A stretch of 64,000 nt of DNA from Spongospora subterranea f. sp. subterranea (GCA_049724395.1 JAUGWO010000158.1:124001-188000), one strand, 5' to 3'. Positions 47,401 to 61,287 are shown, counted from the first letter of the stretch. Numbers and translations are program-made. The notes: generated by a model not told the origin, from the sequence alone.

Positions 47401-47587
47401 GATTCTGTTGTGCCACCAGGTCGACCTAGGAAGCGGATGGTATCCATCGTGTCCACTGTCTCTCGTCAGCGTTCGTATCCTGTCAGCTCCTGGCCTGACA
47501 GAGGAGTCGGTTGGCGACTTGGTTCGGAATTCAAAAGGGTGGGGGTCATTAACCAAGATTTGCACAGCAGTGCTTGCGAGTTTCTAA
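44433..47587 (+). CDS. KNL1: KNL1/Spc105/Spc7 kinetochore scaffold
   Basis: ATG 44433 starts MEVDKENWLPMAPGKQLLSR. STGIMK resembles the SILK phosphatase-docking motif, and RRKRNVSFGGSQVRVF has the RVSF-type PP1 site, the order known for KNL1. Acidic repeats follow with MELT-like motifs: QTMDMTVNHG, TMELTTNYSS and LTMDMTTNHS, substrates of Mps1 and dock for Bub3. A coiled-coil half contains GVRFMDSCNWSSNRKTLSF and QDVESIESWINGQAP, then a C-terminal RWD-like region in which a 54-bp in-frame intron (GTATGT..CCACCAG, about 47367-47420) is removed to give SVTFT-VDLGSGWYP. It connects Ndc80/Mis12 to checkpoint signalling. Confidence 0.85.
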
Positions 47588-47626
47588 TAACATATTTGAT
47601 TGGATCGTTAATACAGTAAATTACTT

Positions 47627-48220
47627 TTATTCAATTTCAATATCCAAAAACTGGTCATCCTGTAACTGCTGAAACCTCTCTTGTTTGAGACAAAACATTC
47701 CATAGACGACATCATTGTGGATGGCGCTGACCAATTGCTCTGTAACAGACTTAGCGCACGCAAGAACCAAACCGATATAGTTTTCCAAACCAAATGAAAT
47801 CTTGAGCATTGGTCGTATTTTGGATACCAATAGTAACTTCATCAAGTCCCCATAAAAATCACGAGCGAATTGATGACAAAGAAATGCCTCCTATACGATA
47901 TAGACACCAATATCTGTCGATAATCTGAATTTTTTTGGGATGATAAATCTTCTTACGATCGAGACTTCTTTGTTATCAAAAGAGGGATTATTACCAACAC
48001 TAATCAGGGCCTGATATCTCATATTGTTGGTTGATGAAATGGTGGCCCATCCGATATAAACCCCATGCTCAAGAGTATGATCCAGAGGGCCAGGCAGGAT
48101 ATTGGCGGTCGGATAGCCGAGTTGGCGACCTCTCTTGTACCCTTCCACGACGCGTCCCGATATTTTATAAGGCGGGATGCATTCGACGCAATCCCTGGCT
48201 ATGCCGTCTTCGAACTGCAT
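47627..48220 (-). CDS. RFK: Riboflavin kinase (two exons)
   Basis: ATG 48218-48220 gives MQFEDGIARDCVECIPPYKI, then SGRVVEGYKRGRQLGYPTAN (the GxGRGGxxLGxPTAN flavokinase signature in degenerate form), GVYIGWATISS, ALISVGNNPSFDNKEVSI. A short intron (about 62 bp, GTAAGA..TATAG) joins this to EAFLCHQFARDFYGDLMKLL, the HxxxxFYG segment with the catalytic side of the kinase, and LVLACAKSVTEQLV at the end. It converts riboflavin to FMN. Convergent with KNL1: the stops are 39 bp apart. There is no fused FAD synthetase or HAD domain. Confidence 0.85.
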
Positions 48221-49000
48221 TCGGGTTCAATAATGGGCTGGAATGAAGGGTCGATAATGAAAGATAATCACCGCCGTGTGTTGGTACACCCTGGCATCCA
48301 TACGGTCCATAATCCATCGCCATTCATCGAAATGCTACAGTAGGTATGTGGTCCAATCGTCAGCCAAATCCGGCCGATTCTTTGGTAATCGTGATACAGA
48401 AAAGCCCTAAACATTTTGAACATGGCCGAACAATAATCTGATCAGGAACGATTTGACGATAGGATAATCTGATCAGGAACGATTTGACGATAGGGAATTC
48501 ATTTAGACCGAAAGACATTATTATGTAGATGCGAATGAAGACGATGTGATGACGCGATTCCGTTTGGGCAGGGAAGGGCGAATGATTATGTGAATAAAAA
48601 GGTTGACAATATGGGACTCGTACTCAAACCTTTCACAGGGGATTTAAAGAGAAGAGCAAAGGGATCGTGAATCCAGTGAATCTTGCCATAGTTGATTGAA
48701 CGATTGCTCAGATATATTGAAATGGATTATCAGGTCCTGACACGGTATTGTACCGTTCCAAAGCGAACAAGAGCGCAAACTAAACCACAGTTGAGAGCGA
48801 TGGTAAACGACCGACAGGATGAACAGTAAACTACATGATGGGAAATAAATGGGTAGAATCCCAATAGGTATACCATCATGATATTTCAGAAGATAAATGC
48901 CTACAATAAGCGTTATCGCTTTTTGACCAACTGGTAAACTGCACAACGGTTCCCGTATTTAGTCTTGGAGAGCTAAAAAAAAGTGGTTCCACCCTAGGGA
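48221..49000. other. Intergenic with a duplicated 31-bp unit
   Basis: No gene recognised; a hydrophobic minus-strand frame at 48644-48946 (LPVGQKAITLIVGIYLLKYH) is unassigned. The tandem 31-bp duplication is listed separately. Confidence 0.35.
48433..48494. repeat. 31-bp perfect tandem duplication
   Basis: Copies at 48433-48463 and 48464-48494 both read ataatctgatcaggaacg followed by atttgacgatagg. It is identical over the full unit, so probably recent. Confidence 0.9.
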
Positions 49001-49035
49001 ATATGGGATTTATCACTAATAGTAGGATGTCATTA

Positions 49036-49055
49036 TTAGTGTTGATAACACTATT
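49036..49055. repeat. Short palindrome cluster
   Basis: The sequence ttagtgttgataacacta is almost a perfect palindrome, and related strings (cactaatagtag, cattagtgttagg, caacactaatgg) recur at 49014, 49070 and 49100. It may be the core of a small non-autonomous element or a protein-binding site cluster. Confidence 0.5.
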
Positions 49056-49417
49056 GATAAACCACACTTCATTAGTGTTAGGACCTGTTTTCAGGCGTCA
49101 ACACTAATGGTAAGGTTCTTTGAGACGACGAGAGTGCACATAAATACGTATAGGCGATGGGCTAATGAACGCGCAACAGGATGTGAACTGATCATTCTAG
49201 GAAGGCGATGATACATTGCGGTAGAACTCATTTTGATGTTCGCTGCACAGTGGAATATTTTTTTATTCGTGGGCGTCTGGCAGATCGACACCATATTCAG
49301 GCACTGGTTCGCCATCGAAATGATGCCTGTGCATGTGCGATGATTTTTCAAGCAAATTGGACAGCGCCGAGGAGATCAGTTCTCAACTCGTCCGATGCAC
49401 GAGGTGAAGACGTATTT

Positions 49418-49839
49418 ACATTTTTCCTCAAGAGTGCTGCTGGGGCGGTCCGTCGAGTCAACGCCCAAACCGACCAGAATGGTATATCTTTCGCTAGAAA
49501 AGCCATAATAGGCTGTGTCGGAGTGAGGGACGTTCCGTACTGCAATGCGTTGTTAGCCAGAATTGAAATGGAAATTCACGGGTCTCGGCGCTGTCCAATT
49601 TGCTTGAAATAGGATCTCACGTCCCTCGGACCAATCTCGTAGGCGTCATTCCACAAGAATTTTTTATACATGTAAGGAAATCTTTGGGTTGAACTTCCAT
49701 TTCAATTCTGGCTAACAACACATTGCAGTACGGAACGTGCCTCACTCCGACACAGCCTATCATGGCCAAAGATATATCTGGTCGGTTTGGGCGTTGACTT
49801 GACGGACCGCCCCAGCAGCACGCTTGAGGAAAAATGTAC
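49418..49839. repeat. Foldback inverted repeat, arms about 150-161 bp
   Basis: Arm 1 at 49418-49578 and arm 2 at 49690-49839 are reverse complements at over 90 percent identity, judged by eye, with an 11-base deletion in arm 2. Spacer is 111 bp. Arm 1 lies in a + frame of 134 residues (49208-49612) with the stretch FTFFLKSAAGAVRRVNAQTD; in arm 2 the same frame is interrupted. The copy difference suggests an inverted duplication that has since drifted. No target-site duplications or terminal motif were seen. Confidence 0.8.
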
Positions 49840-50535
49840 TCACATGGATTTTTGTTGATATCATCTCACCATTCGTCGGCACCCAATGTGGTGTTAATAA
49901 CGTGGGACAGTAACAAGCCGCCCCTATTGTTTTTTGAGTCCGTCACGGTGTCCGCCACGGGTTCCCAAACTGGCCTGAAAAGGTTTTTACCTCACAATGA
50001 CACAACCAGTGGCGCCATCAACACCATCGTTTGCTAGGGATGTGATCGATGGTGTGTTGGGTATTCACAATCGATGATGTCTATGATGAATCTATTGTAC
50101 GTCAGTCTGATTGATTTCCATCATTCATGGTCGAGATCTAAATGACGACGAATATCGCATGTTCTGAGACATCATTACGGCTAGCTCATATTACGATATA
50201 TCAGGTAATGAGTTGCAATTATCATTACGGTTTTTCTTTGTGATGAATCAAATTTGTTATCTCTGGACCTCTGAATGATGTTATGAGGATTGCACAAATA
50301 TTTACATTATCTGATCCCATTTTCGCTTCATTGTACCATCGTACTCATAGATTGGTGATTAATGATCGTGTCTGTATAGGGGATATATGCCCATTCTTGA
50401 CAGCGTTATGTGAGAATTTTGTTCAATAAACATCTTTGTAAAAAACCTATACTTTGCCAGGACAGTCCAGTTGCTCTCATCGTCATCGATTAATCAGTAA
50501 GGAATCGCTGTATTTAACGTGATTAATATGACATA
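49840..50535. other. Intergenic, no gene recognised
   Basis: AT-rich in its second half. Nothing with family resemblance; no repeats beyond the foldback arm to the left. Confidence 0.4.
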
Positions 50536-51340
50536 TCAACCGTTTTGTGCCACATTATTTTGTTTGGTTAAAGGCGCACGGTCGTACATAATATCGTCGT
50601 CCTCTTTCACGGTTTGCCCCTTATAAGAACTGCATGATAGAAACGCTGTCCATGGAATCGAAACCGCGTTCACGACAACTAGTTGATTCTGGACAGGAAC
50701 CAGATAGAAGTTGCACATTTGGACAAACGGCCAAATCATCCAGTTCGCTTTCATCGTGCTGAACAATCGCTCGTAGATGACCTGTATCCCGTGTTTAAGC
50801 CCTTTTCCTTGTAGCACGCTCACCGAGGCAAACATCAACGATATTGCTGATGTAGCCCAGATGGTCTGATCCAATATAACTTTCCCGGCTGTGGCCATGA
50901 TCGTGTCGCTATTAAACGTGGCCGATAATAGCCAATACCTGTCAAGCAACATTTTTATCGAATATTTGAAACGACCGATTGTTTTTCACGGTTTGTCCAT
51001 TGACAACAAGTACGAGCTGTATATGGCACTGGTCGTTATTGTGATGTATTTCTTACCAGAATGATCCTAATGGGGCTAGAATCACGCCACCAACGATCAT
51101 CTGGCGACCGGTTCTCTGTGCATCATAGTCGCTCAAGGACTGGCGCTCGATCAGCTGAGCGAGGATGTCGCCAATGGCCCAGAGAACGGCGCCCGAAACG
51201 ATGTTGAAAGCGGCGGTTGACCCAATATGCGCCACAGGATCGAAATCATCAACCATAACCGATAGATGATAATAATTGACTATGACGATAATCACAATCC
51301 CAATCGGAATCGAGAATACGTCTCTACTCCAACACTTCAT
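50536..51340 (-). CDS. Mpv17/PMP22/Sym1 family membrane protein (two exons)
   Basis: Exon 1 from ATG 51338-51340 has a hydrophobic head and SGAVLWAIGDILAQLIERQS, GRQMIVGGVILAPLGSFW, the family GxGDxxxQ pattern. An intron of about 115 bp joins TTC TG to G TAT TGG, giving GSFWYWLLSATFN. Exon 2 has KVILDQTIWATSAISLMF and the signature MKANWMIWPFVQMCNFYLVP, ending WTAFLSCS and a 38-residue charged tail. Family members sit in mitochondrial inner membrane or peroxisomes and form channels affecting mtDNA upkeep. The extended charged tail is not typical. Confidence 0.85.
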
Positions 51341-51503
51341 CGGTCACGATTACAATTGGAAATCCGCTGTGAAAGCTGACACAGAACGAATGTGGCGCCG
51401 AATCGATAAGAACGTTCAAATTCGAACTCGTTCAAATCTGAAACGCGTAATATCAGTTTATGAACACAACAGTTCTGAACTGTTCCCTCGGTACAATGCG
51501 ATA

Positions 51504-52323
51504 TTATTCTGCCGGTGCTGTGGAGCCAATACATTCTGGTTTAAGGCATGCTTGAAATATGTGCAAATCCTTGGCCGAGTAGGAAGGGTGCATCAAGGAT
51601 GGTTCAACCTCACTAATCGCGAATCGCTTATTCAACAACCGAAAAAAGTCTCCCTCTTTTTCAACATCTCGTTCTTCATAGGCCATGAGGACTCGCGTAC
51701 GCTCAGAGGATAAAGACGTAATTGTATCAGCCAAAGCCTATTTCTTCATCTCAGGTGATATTGGTATCCAGACATATTCACAGCAACATTCCACAGGCAA
51801 CAGAAAACTAGAAATATACATTACCTGATATAAATCAGGCCAGGCGAACAGATCTGAACATATCAACATGTCGATATGATAAGGAGATATAGTTTCTCTG
51901 AGAGTAGGGCTGAGTAGGTGACCACTAGATGTAAGGCGGCCGGTTATACTTGAGCTGTGAGATATGGTCTGCATTGGCCCATGTTAACGGTAGCACAGAT
52001 ATCGACGCGGTGCACTCGTTCATGGCCACGTTATGGGCCAACAACGGCAGGCAATTGGGCCGATCAGTACATATGACGCGCCCTGCCCCTAACTTCGCCA
52101 ACGATATTCCCACAATCCCGGTGCCGGCGCCCAACTCCACCACCGTCCCCAGCCGCTCTAACGACCCCTGACGCCCCAGAAATGCACTGATGCATAGACC
52201 TGCGTCCCATACCGTACTGCCGCAACCGGCACCGATTGCACCTAATGGGTCCTGACTAACACTGACGGAACCGCATCCACCAATATCAAACTGATAATCA
52301 TGTGCAGATGATATTAGCGCCAT
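51504..52323 (-). CDS. Methyltransferase family 16 (METTL21-like)
   Basis: ATG 52323 (MALISSAHDYQFDIGG) is preferred to an upstream GTG. SVSQDPLGAIGAGCGSTVWD and AFLGRQGSLERLGTVVELGAGTGIVG give the SAM motif I (ELGAGTG), ICTDRPNCLPLLAHNVAMNE motif II. After an intron the DLFAWPDLY segment replaces the usual D(L)VY, then ADTITSLSSERTRVLMAYEE and FAISEVEPSLMHPSY finish the fold. Stop is near 51504. These enzymes methylate lysines on chaperones or translation factors; the substrate is unknown here. Confidence 0.78.
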
Positions 52324-52811
52324 TATCTGCACTCTGCTTTCCGTCACACCGCGTCACTGCTACGCGGGGTCGGTCGTTTTAGTAGCGCCAAGCGGGGCCC
52401 CGTCCGCCTCTGTGACTTGCTGCAGGCAGTGGCCGTTCATGAACCGGCAATAAGAACGCGACCCTGTGTCCGGCCGGCCAGGATACTCGGCATTCGCACT
52501 GAGGGTGCGGTAAATTGGCCGACGAGACCGAATGCAGGCGCCAGCTGTATTTGAGAGGTTCGAGGTGTCGTATCACGAAATCGGCAAGTCGCTGAGCCAT
52601 AAAACGTCGATTGTCGCGCAAAGCCGAGGTCAGAAGGCAATAATGCAGTCGAACACACGAATTTTCTGAACCTGATTCAGGCAATGCAAGTCAAACTGCC
52701 ATTGACGATGCCAGATCTGATGTGCAAACGATGTCACGATTGGTACTTTGACCCTCTATGCAAATGTTTACAGTTATATGTCGATCTGAATGTTGTCATT
52801 AGTTGACACAA
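52324..52811. other. Intergenic, possible small minus-strand frame
   Basis: The minus-strand frame 52379-52684 (MPESGSENSCVRLHYCLLTS) is 101 residues, with RRFMAQRLADFVIRHLEPLK, faintly like the first helices of a Tctex1-type dynein light chain. The second half does not fit that family, so I do not assign it. Confidence 0.25.
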
Positions 52812-53364
52812 ATGGATAAAGATTTAATGCAATTTCCATTTCATATGAAAACGAAATATGACCCAATGCTACGTCGGTTGAAGGCCGCATTTGATGGGCA
52901 AAAACAGGATTTGGATAGGTTAATTTCATCAAACCAGAAAGTGGACTCGGTATTAAAATCGTTTGTGAATGCCGTGCTGTTTTCTGATTGCAATTTAGTA
53001 CCGCGCTCAACTTTTGACGACAAGGTATCGGTCAGATCGTGTCGGCGAATCATTGAATGGAATGATATCAACCAATGAAGAATCGGAGCCAGATCGGGGC
53101 TCATGTCGCTATTAGACTCAAGCAACAACGTGAACAACTATTAAGCGCGACTGATAACGTCAATGATGTCGATGCCGTTGTTCATCAAGCAAAAACTCTA
53201 ATGTCTAGAATGGGTATTGAATGACCGTACTGTTTGGGTTGTGTTGGTGATATTGCGATTTAGGTCGCCGCGTTGTGACAGATAAGCTTATTCAAGGAAT
53301 AATTATTCTCCTCGAAATCCTTATCATCGTAGCCATTATTTACCATAAATTTCTATCATTTTGA
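52812..53364 (+). CDS. VTI1-like Qb-SNARE (four exons)
   Basis: ATG 52812 starts MDKDLMQFPFHMKTKYDPML, then RRLKAAFDGQKQDLDRLISS. Short introns give AQLLTTSQIGAHVAIRLKQQ and REQLLSATDNVNDVDAVVHQ, AKTLMSRMG: a SNARE heptad helix with the layer Gln in the Q-x-R segment. A 50-bp intron (gtattgaatg..gatttag) joins MSRMG to GRRVVTDKLIQ and the terminal membrane anchor GIIILLEILIIVAIIYHKF. RRV..NKLI.+TM is typical of Vti1. It would act in Golgi-endosome-vacuole fusion. Its convergent neighbour VPS34 ends 46 bp away. The first intron boundary is uncertain. Confidence 0.7.
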
Positions 53365-53409
53365 AAGATATACAAAATACTCTTATAAAGTTAGTTAATT
53401 ATATTACAT

Positions 53410-56625
<3,216 letters not shown>

Positions 56626-57242
56626 TTCGCTTCGAATTTTGACGGCTTGGTCGCAACCAAATCTTATCCGGGGAGAGATCAAACGACCCAGAGGAGACGA
56701 TGATGATGAAGCATTACTGTAGCTTACTCACATGACTGTGAACACGGACTTCGGCCGATACTTCTCGTATTAAAGAGTGCACACCCGAAACTGTTGACCC
56801 ATTTTTGCTGTCGAATGCATTGGTGCGATGCCCATCGTATTCAACATCCGAAATGCTGTCTGTTGACCCATTTTCGCTGTCACCGCAATGTCGAAGGCTC
56901 GAGCACTCAGGAACTGGCTCAGCACGAGGGTCGCCATCGGGGCTAAATTCGCCTGCGTAGTAGTGAACTTTGCCCATGATGAAAGACCCTCAACCCATAC
57001 ATACGAGTGATTCGTATCACTCTTGTTTAATTATACCAATACACATGTCACTTTCCAGACCAAATATCAGGAATCCAGAACGGCGCCATATCTACACCTG
57101 TCAACATTAGACTCGCGTAATCACGCTACAACTTCAGATCATTTGGCAAAGGACAGCTACACATTAGCTAGCACCTTTCCACCGAAATCCACTTGTTCAT
57201 ATAACCACAGCTCGGTTTTTATCGAATTAGTGCCGTTCACAA
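56626..57242. other. Upstream of VPS34; possible small minus-strand gene
   Basis: Minus-strand frame 56714-56977 (MGKVHYYAGEFSPDGDPRAE) carries an internal repeat, with SENGSTDS and SKNGSTVS encoded by the near-identical gacagcgaaaatgggtcaac and cgacagcaaaaatgggtcaa. It ends close upstream of VPS34 with a good GTGAGT donor after HSH. It could be a 5' exon of VPS34, but the phase does not fit the C2 start that I chose, or a separate gene. Confidence 0.4.
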
Positions 57243-57737
57243 TCATTTGAAATCATGGATCGTGTGAACTCCGGTTTTCGGTTGAGTACGAGACTGAGAA
57301 CCTCTTGGAGATGACATTTGTCGGGGAGTTGTGGGTGATGGTTGTGGGACGACCCCACCAGCGGGAGTCCTATAACATACAAATAGCACTGCAGCAATCG
57401 CTAATCCATTGATTGGACCAAGGAAAGCAACCAGCAAAATGACTAAAGCGATATGCTGAGGCCTTATATGGGATCCCATTAATGTGAGATGTGGCAATCC
57501 GAACCAATCTACATTCAAGAATGAATCTAGTGTAAACTCTGGAGTCGTATTGACATTGTTAGCACCGCCAGTTGCCTAATGTCAAAAATATCAAAAGCAT
57601 AGCTAGGTAGAGCCAGCTGCATAAATTACGATAGATGGCGCTGGCTGACTGAACGATGACCTTCCTGTTGATGGCGCAGCGAAATTGGGCATAGGATCTC
57701 CATCACGTACAATTTTGCCATCGACTATCCGAACCAT
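57243..57737 (-). CDS. FAM241-like small membrane protein (two exons)
   Basis: ATG 57735-57737 gives MVRIVDGKIVRDGDPMPNFA, matching the MVRILANGEIVQDDDP opening of animal FAM241A/B. After a Ser/Pro-rich linker and an intron, LNVDWFGLPHLTLMGSHIRP precedes one hydrophobic hairpin (ALVILLVAFLGPINGLAIAAVL) comparable to the family's GFP..LG...EP and LLLLMMLGVRGLL block. The C-terminal tail is Ser/Thr/Pro/Arg-rich and longer than in animals. Function is unknown; localisation is probably ER or endolysosomal membrane. Stop TGA at 57243-57245. Confidence 0.65.
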
Positions 57738-57886
57738 AATGACAATGATTTCTGGACAACTCCGTCGATAATCGAGCAAAGAGAATGCTGCCATAGTTGG
57801 GCCAAACATACGGCAATACAATAACTTGTTATAGGTCATCCAGGTATGAAAACAATAGTTATATATATTAGTGGTGCGGGTTCAAC

Positions 57887-58746
57887 CTAATTGTCTGTGG
57901 AAGATAAAACAAACGTGTCTCCATCAAATAGTTCGATTTTGATCTCATTGAGTGGAATGTCGGTAGGAAGGATATCTAAAACAGGGGAGGGACGATGTAG
58001 CTTGAGATACAACCGCCTTCCCTTCGCCAGGTGATTCTCATTCCTAATGCGAGCCATTTTACAGATTTGATCCAGAGCATGGCCCACGGTTCTCCGTTTG
58101 TCAACAAACACGGCCAACAATTCAACCTGTCCTGTTTGAGAGCTGATATCTACAGAGGCATAAAAACGCTGGTCCGGAGGGATATTGTTGTCTCCTGTCG
58201 CTTTAAACTTAATCTTGAGCCGATTAATCAGCGCAACCGCTTTGGCAGATTTTGGTTTTTGGGAAAGCTTTGGGAGCGTGAGCGCAACGCCTGCACTATC
58301 TTGCAATGGCTGACCGCCCGTACGAAGGCGGGCTTCTTGAATTAACGCCAAACCGAAACCAGGTTTCTTGACCTTTGGAGAATGGCTTGAAAGACCCGGA
58401 CATGAATGCGATTCAGGCAATCGATGTTGTAGGCAAATTGGCTGATCACAAAGATCGCAGTTCAAATCAATTTTGGAATTAGTGGTCAAGCATATATGAC
58501 AGGGCTTTGAATGAACCAATGCAGATTTCTGCAGATCACTACTTGTAATGGTAGAACTAATGGTACATCCATGATTAGAATGTTGGGAGCAAAACAAATA
58601 ATTGCATATTGAGCATGGTACCGGGAGGAAGTCTGAAGTGGGAAAACCCAGCTTTAAAAATCGATATTACTTTGATAAAACGATGATGCAATATTACCCT
58701 GCCGATTACAAGTTTTACAATGCCGCCCAGAATTTACAAAATCCAT
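57887..58746 (-). CDS. ZFAND1: AN1-type zinc finger protein, ZFAND1/Cuz1-like
   Basis: ATG 58746 opens MDFVNSGRHCKTCNRQ; an intron with GTAATA donor and CACTTCAG acceptor joins it to DFLPVPCSICNYLFCSQHSN, giving the first AN1 finger (C-x2-C, then C-x2-C, H, HxC). The second finger is CHICLTTNSKIDLNCDLCDQPICLQHRLPESHSC (Cys/His spacing intact), 45-80 residues in. A basic middle follows, then an ULD-type ubiquitin-like tail (VELLAVFVDKRRTVGHALDQ, DGDTFVLSS). This is the ZFAND1 plan. Cuz1/ZFAND1 brings p97 and proteasome to arsenite-induced stress granules. Stop TGA at 57887-57889. Confidence 0.88.
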
Positions 58747-59160
58747 CAAACAGGCCGCCCGCTGGCGAGCACTTTCGAATCTGAAGCGGTCGGCCTGGGC
58801 AAGGCAGGTAACCTCGCACCTTTACCCTTTACCTTATAAAGGGAGTACAGTACACTTATACGGTCCGTGGACGAGGGTCGCATAACCGGTTTCCGAGTTA
58901 GAGATTTTATTAATAAACTAATATTGCGTACGCAAAACAATAATGCGATGTCACGCAAACCGTAATAGCGCAGTGGTGGAAGCTCGTGTCGATCACGCAT
59001 TCAAGTTATCGTTGCCCGCGTCGATTTTTTTACAAAATGTCATCCTGCCCTGTCTGCAGCGAGCCGATAACCGGATCCGGTTCTCATCGGTATTAACAGT
59101 TTTCGTTCGATTGCTTTTTCATCACTGAAGCTTTTGAGTTTTTAGTTGTCCAGAATGTAA
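58747..59160. other. Intergenic, no gene recognised
   Basis: A tRNA A-box-like string (tagcgcagtggtggaagc near 58964) lacks a matching B box, so it is not called. Nothing else evident. It separates ZFAND1 from the transposon. Confidence 0.35.
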
Positions 59161-61280
59161 TCGCGCCGTCCATCGATTCTGCGGGGTTCCCTATGGGAAG
59201 GACGAAGAGGGGTATGGTCAGCGAGTTTGGTGTTCCAAGACAGAGAAATGCCAGCAAGCTCTCGCTTGTAATATTCCTACTCGCACTTTTGAAGGTGTCG
59301 CATAAGGGAAAATTGTCACCTGTCAAACGCGCTCGTATTCCGGAAATTAGCCGATTGAATCCTAAGATGTCGCAAGCCAAAGTGGCTGAGATAGCAAAAA
59401 GAGAATTTAACATGGACCAACTCTCGCAAGCTACTATCAGCAATGTACTGAAGGAAGCGAAAGTTGTTACTGCTACCTTGGAAATTTAACAGTGGCCCAA
59501 TGCCTAGAGATTCACAAGAAATCATTGGAGAATCCCAAGATGACCCAGAAGGAGGTTGCCGAATGGGCTAAACTTGAGTTTAGAGCGCAGAAAGCTCTAA
59601 GTCAGCCAGCCATATCCAATACATTGAACAATAGGAGGCAAATTTCAATCGACGTTCGTGAATCGGAATTGAAACTAAAAAAGCCTCGGATGATTAGATT
59701 TCCTGTTTTGGACGATGCTTTGGCATCGTGGGTCATTGGTTGTCAAGAACGTGGTATAGCACTGAGCTGGAAGATTTTGCAAAAAAAAGCGCACCTTTTT
59801 GCCGACGAGTTTGCAATTCCTGAGAACGACCGTCCTACGTTTTCTGACGGATGGGTTCAGAAATTCCTTCTTCGCCGGAACTTCAAGTCAATGAAACCTG
59901 CAGGAGAGAGGGGCTCTGCCGATATGGAAGCAGTAAGGGCTGAGTTGCCAATCTTGCAGCAATTAATAGCGCGCTATTCACCGGCTGATGTCTATAATAT
60001 GGACGAAACCGGGCTTTTCTTTTCAATGGCACCTGATCGCACGATTGCTTCACGACAAATGGGCGGAATGAAGAAAGACAAGACTCGACTGACGGTTGCC
60101 TTGTGCGCTAACAGTAACGGAACTGACAAAAGAGCCTTATTCTTCATCGGGCATTCTGAAAAGCCTCGCTGTTTCAAGAAAAAGCGAGCAGAGGAGCTTG
60201 GGTTTTACTACGCATGGAACAAAAAGGCTTGGATGACCAGCCTGCTATTCCAACAATGGCTTGAAAAGTTCGATTTGGATATGCGCAAACACCAGCGCCA
60301 AGTCCTGCTACTACTGGACAATGCGCCAACTCATGCTGTTCGCTCACTGGATTTGACCAACGTTTCGGTTATGTTTCTCCCTCCAGATACGACATCGCTT
60401 ATCCAGCCGATGGATGCCGGCATTATCGCTGCTTTCAAAAAACGTTATCGGTCGTTTCAACTGGGATTGGCTCTAGATCGCGACAAAATCCAAGCTAAGG
60501 ATATCTATAAGGTTGATATCCTGCAAGCCATGTCCTGGTGTAGAGATGCGTGGGAAATGATAACATCGATTTCCATAACAAATTGCTGGTCTCACACTGG
60601 CCTTTTGGATGCTGTTGACCCTCAAAACGACGATTTCTTCGACAGCGATATCTTTGACGAATGTGATGCTATAGTCGCTGATCAAATCGGTGAGCTGTCA
60701 GCAAAACCAGTGGGTTTTCAGGAATATATCGCTCAGGACGATGATTTTGAAGTTCACCAAGAATTTACTGAAGACGATTTATTGGGAACATATCTTTAAG
60801 ATTCGGAGCCTGATGTTGAGTTTGAAGCGCCTGAGAGCTGTAGCGAAATCACATTGGAGCAAAAGATCAGTGCTTTGCAAATGTCCATCGAAATACTCTG
60901 TGGGAAATCACTGGAAAATGTGAAGTAATCAAGCAACTACGTTCTCTTTTGTACAAATTCTGTAGAGATCAACGCGAGCAATTACTTGCGAGCTTGAAAC
61001 AACAAGATATCAGATCGTATCTTTCATAAAAGAGAAATGGTTTTTTTGTATGCTCTCATGGCGAGCACCTTGATGAAACGCTGAATGTGTTCCGGGCACA
61101 TCTGGTCGTCAGAAACTTGGGCGCGATAGCTATTGCGTGCAGACAGCATTTAAGAAAGTATCTCGTTTTATAAAAGATACGATCTGATATCTTGTTGTTT
61201 CAAGCTCGCAAGAATTGCTCGCGTTGCTCTCTGCAGAATTTGTGCAATAGAGAACGGAGTTGCTTGATGTTTGTATGCTC
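59150..61280 (+). mobile_element. pogo/Tigger-type DNA transposon (Tc1/mariner)
   Basis: Two + strand frames. The first (59193-59489) ends with a CENP-B-like helix-turn-helix, ISRLNPKMSQAKVAEIAKRE. The second (59492-60799, no ATG until about 59540) starts with a second helix-turn-helix, HKKSLENPKMTQKEVAEWAK, and continues into a DDE transposase with YNMDETGLFFSM (first Asp), QVLLLLDNAPTHAVRSL (second) and DTTSLIQPMDAGIIAAF (third). All three acidic residues are present. The two frames differ in phase, so the N-terminal HTH-HTH-DDE polyprotein is probably broken once. 3' inverted repeat listed separately; the 5' end is not located. Confidence 0.8.
60929..61267. repeat. Inverted repeat, arms about 101 bp, 3' of the transposase
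   Basis: Arm 1 at 60929-61030 (tcaagcaactacgttctc) and arm 2 at 61167-61267 are reverse complements with about 10 differences. Spacer 136 bp. It resembles subterminal inverted repeats of Tigger elements but both arms lie on the same side of the transposase, so one may be an inverted duplication or the end of a second copy. Confidence 0.85.
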
Positions 61281-61287
61281 TCTTATA

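Noticed and set aside
58960-59010. tRNA A-box-like tagcgcagtggtgg
   Set aside because: No B box GGTTCGANNC at the right distance and no acceptor stem.
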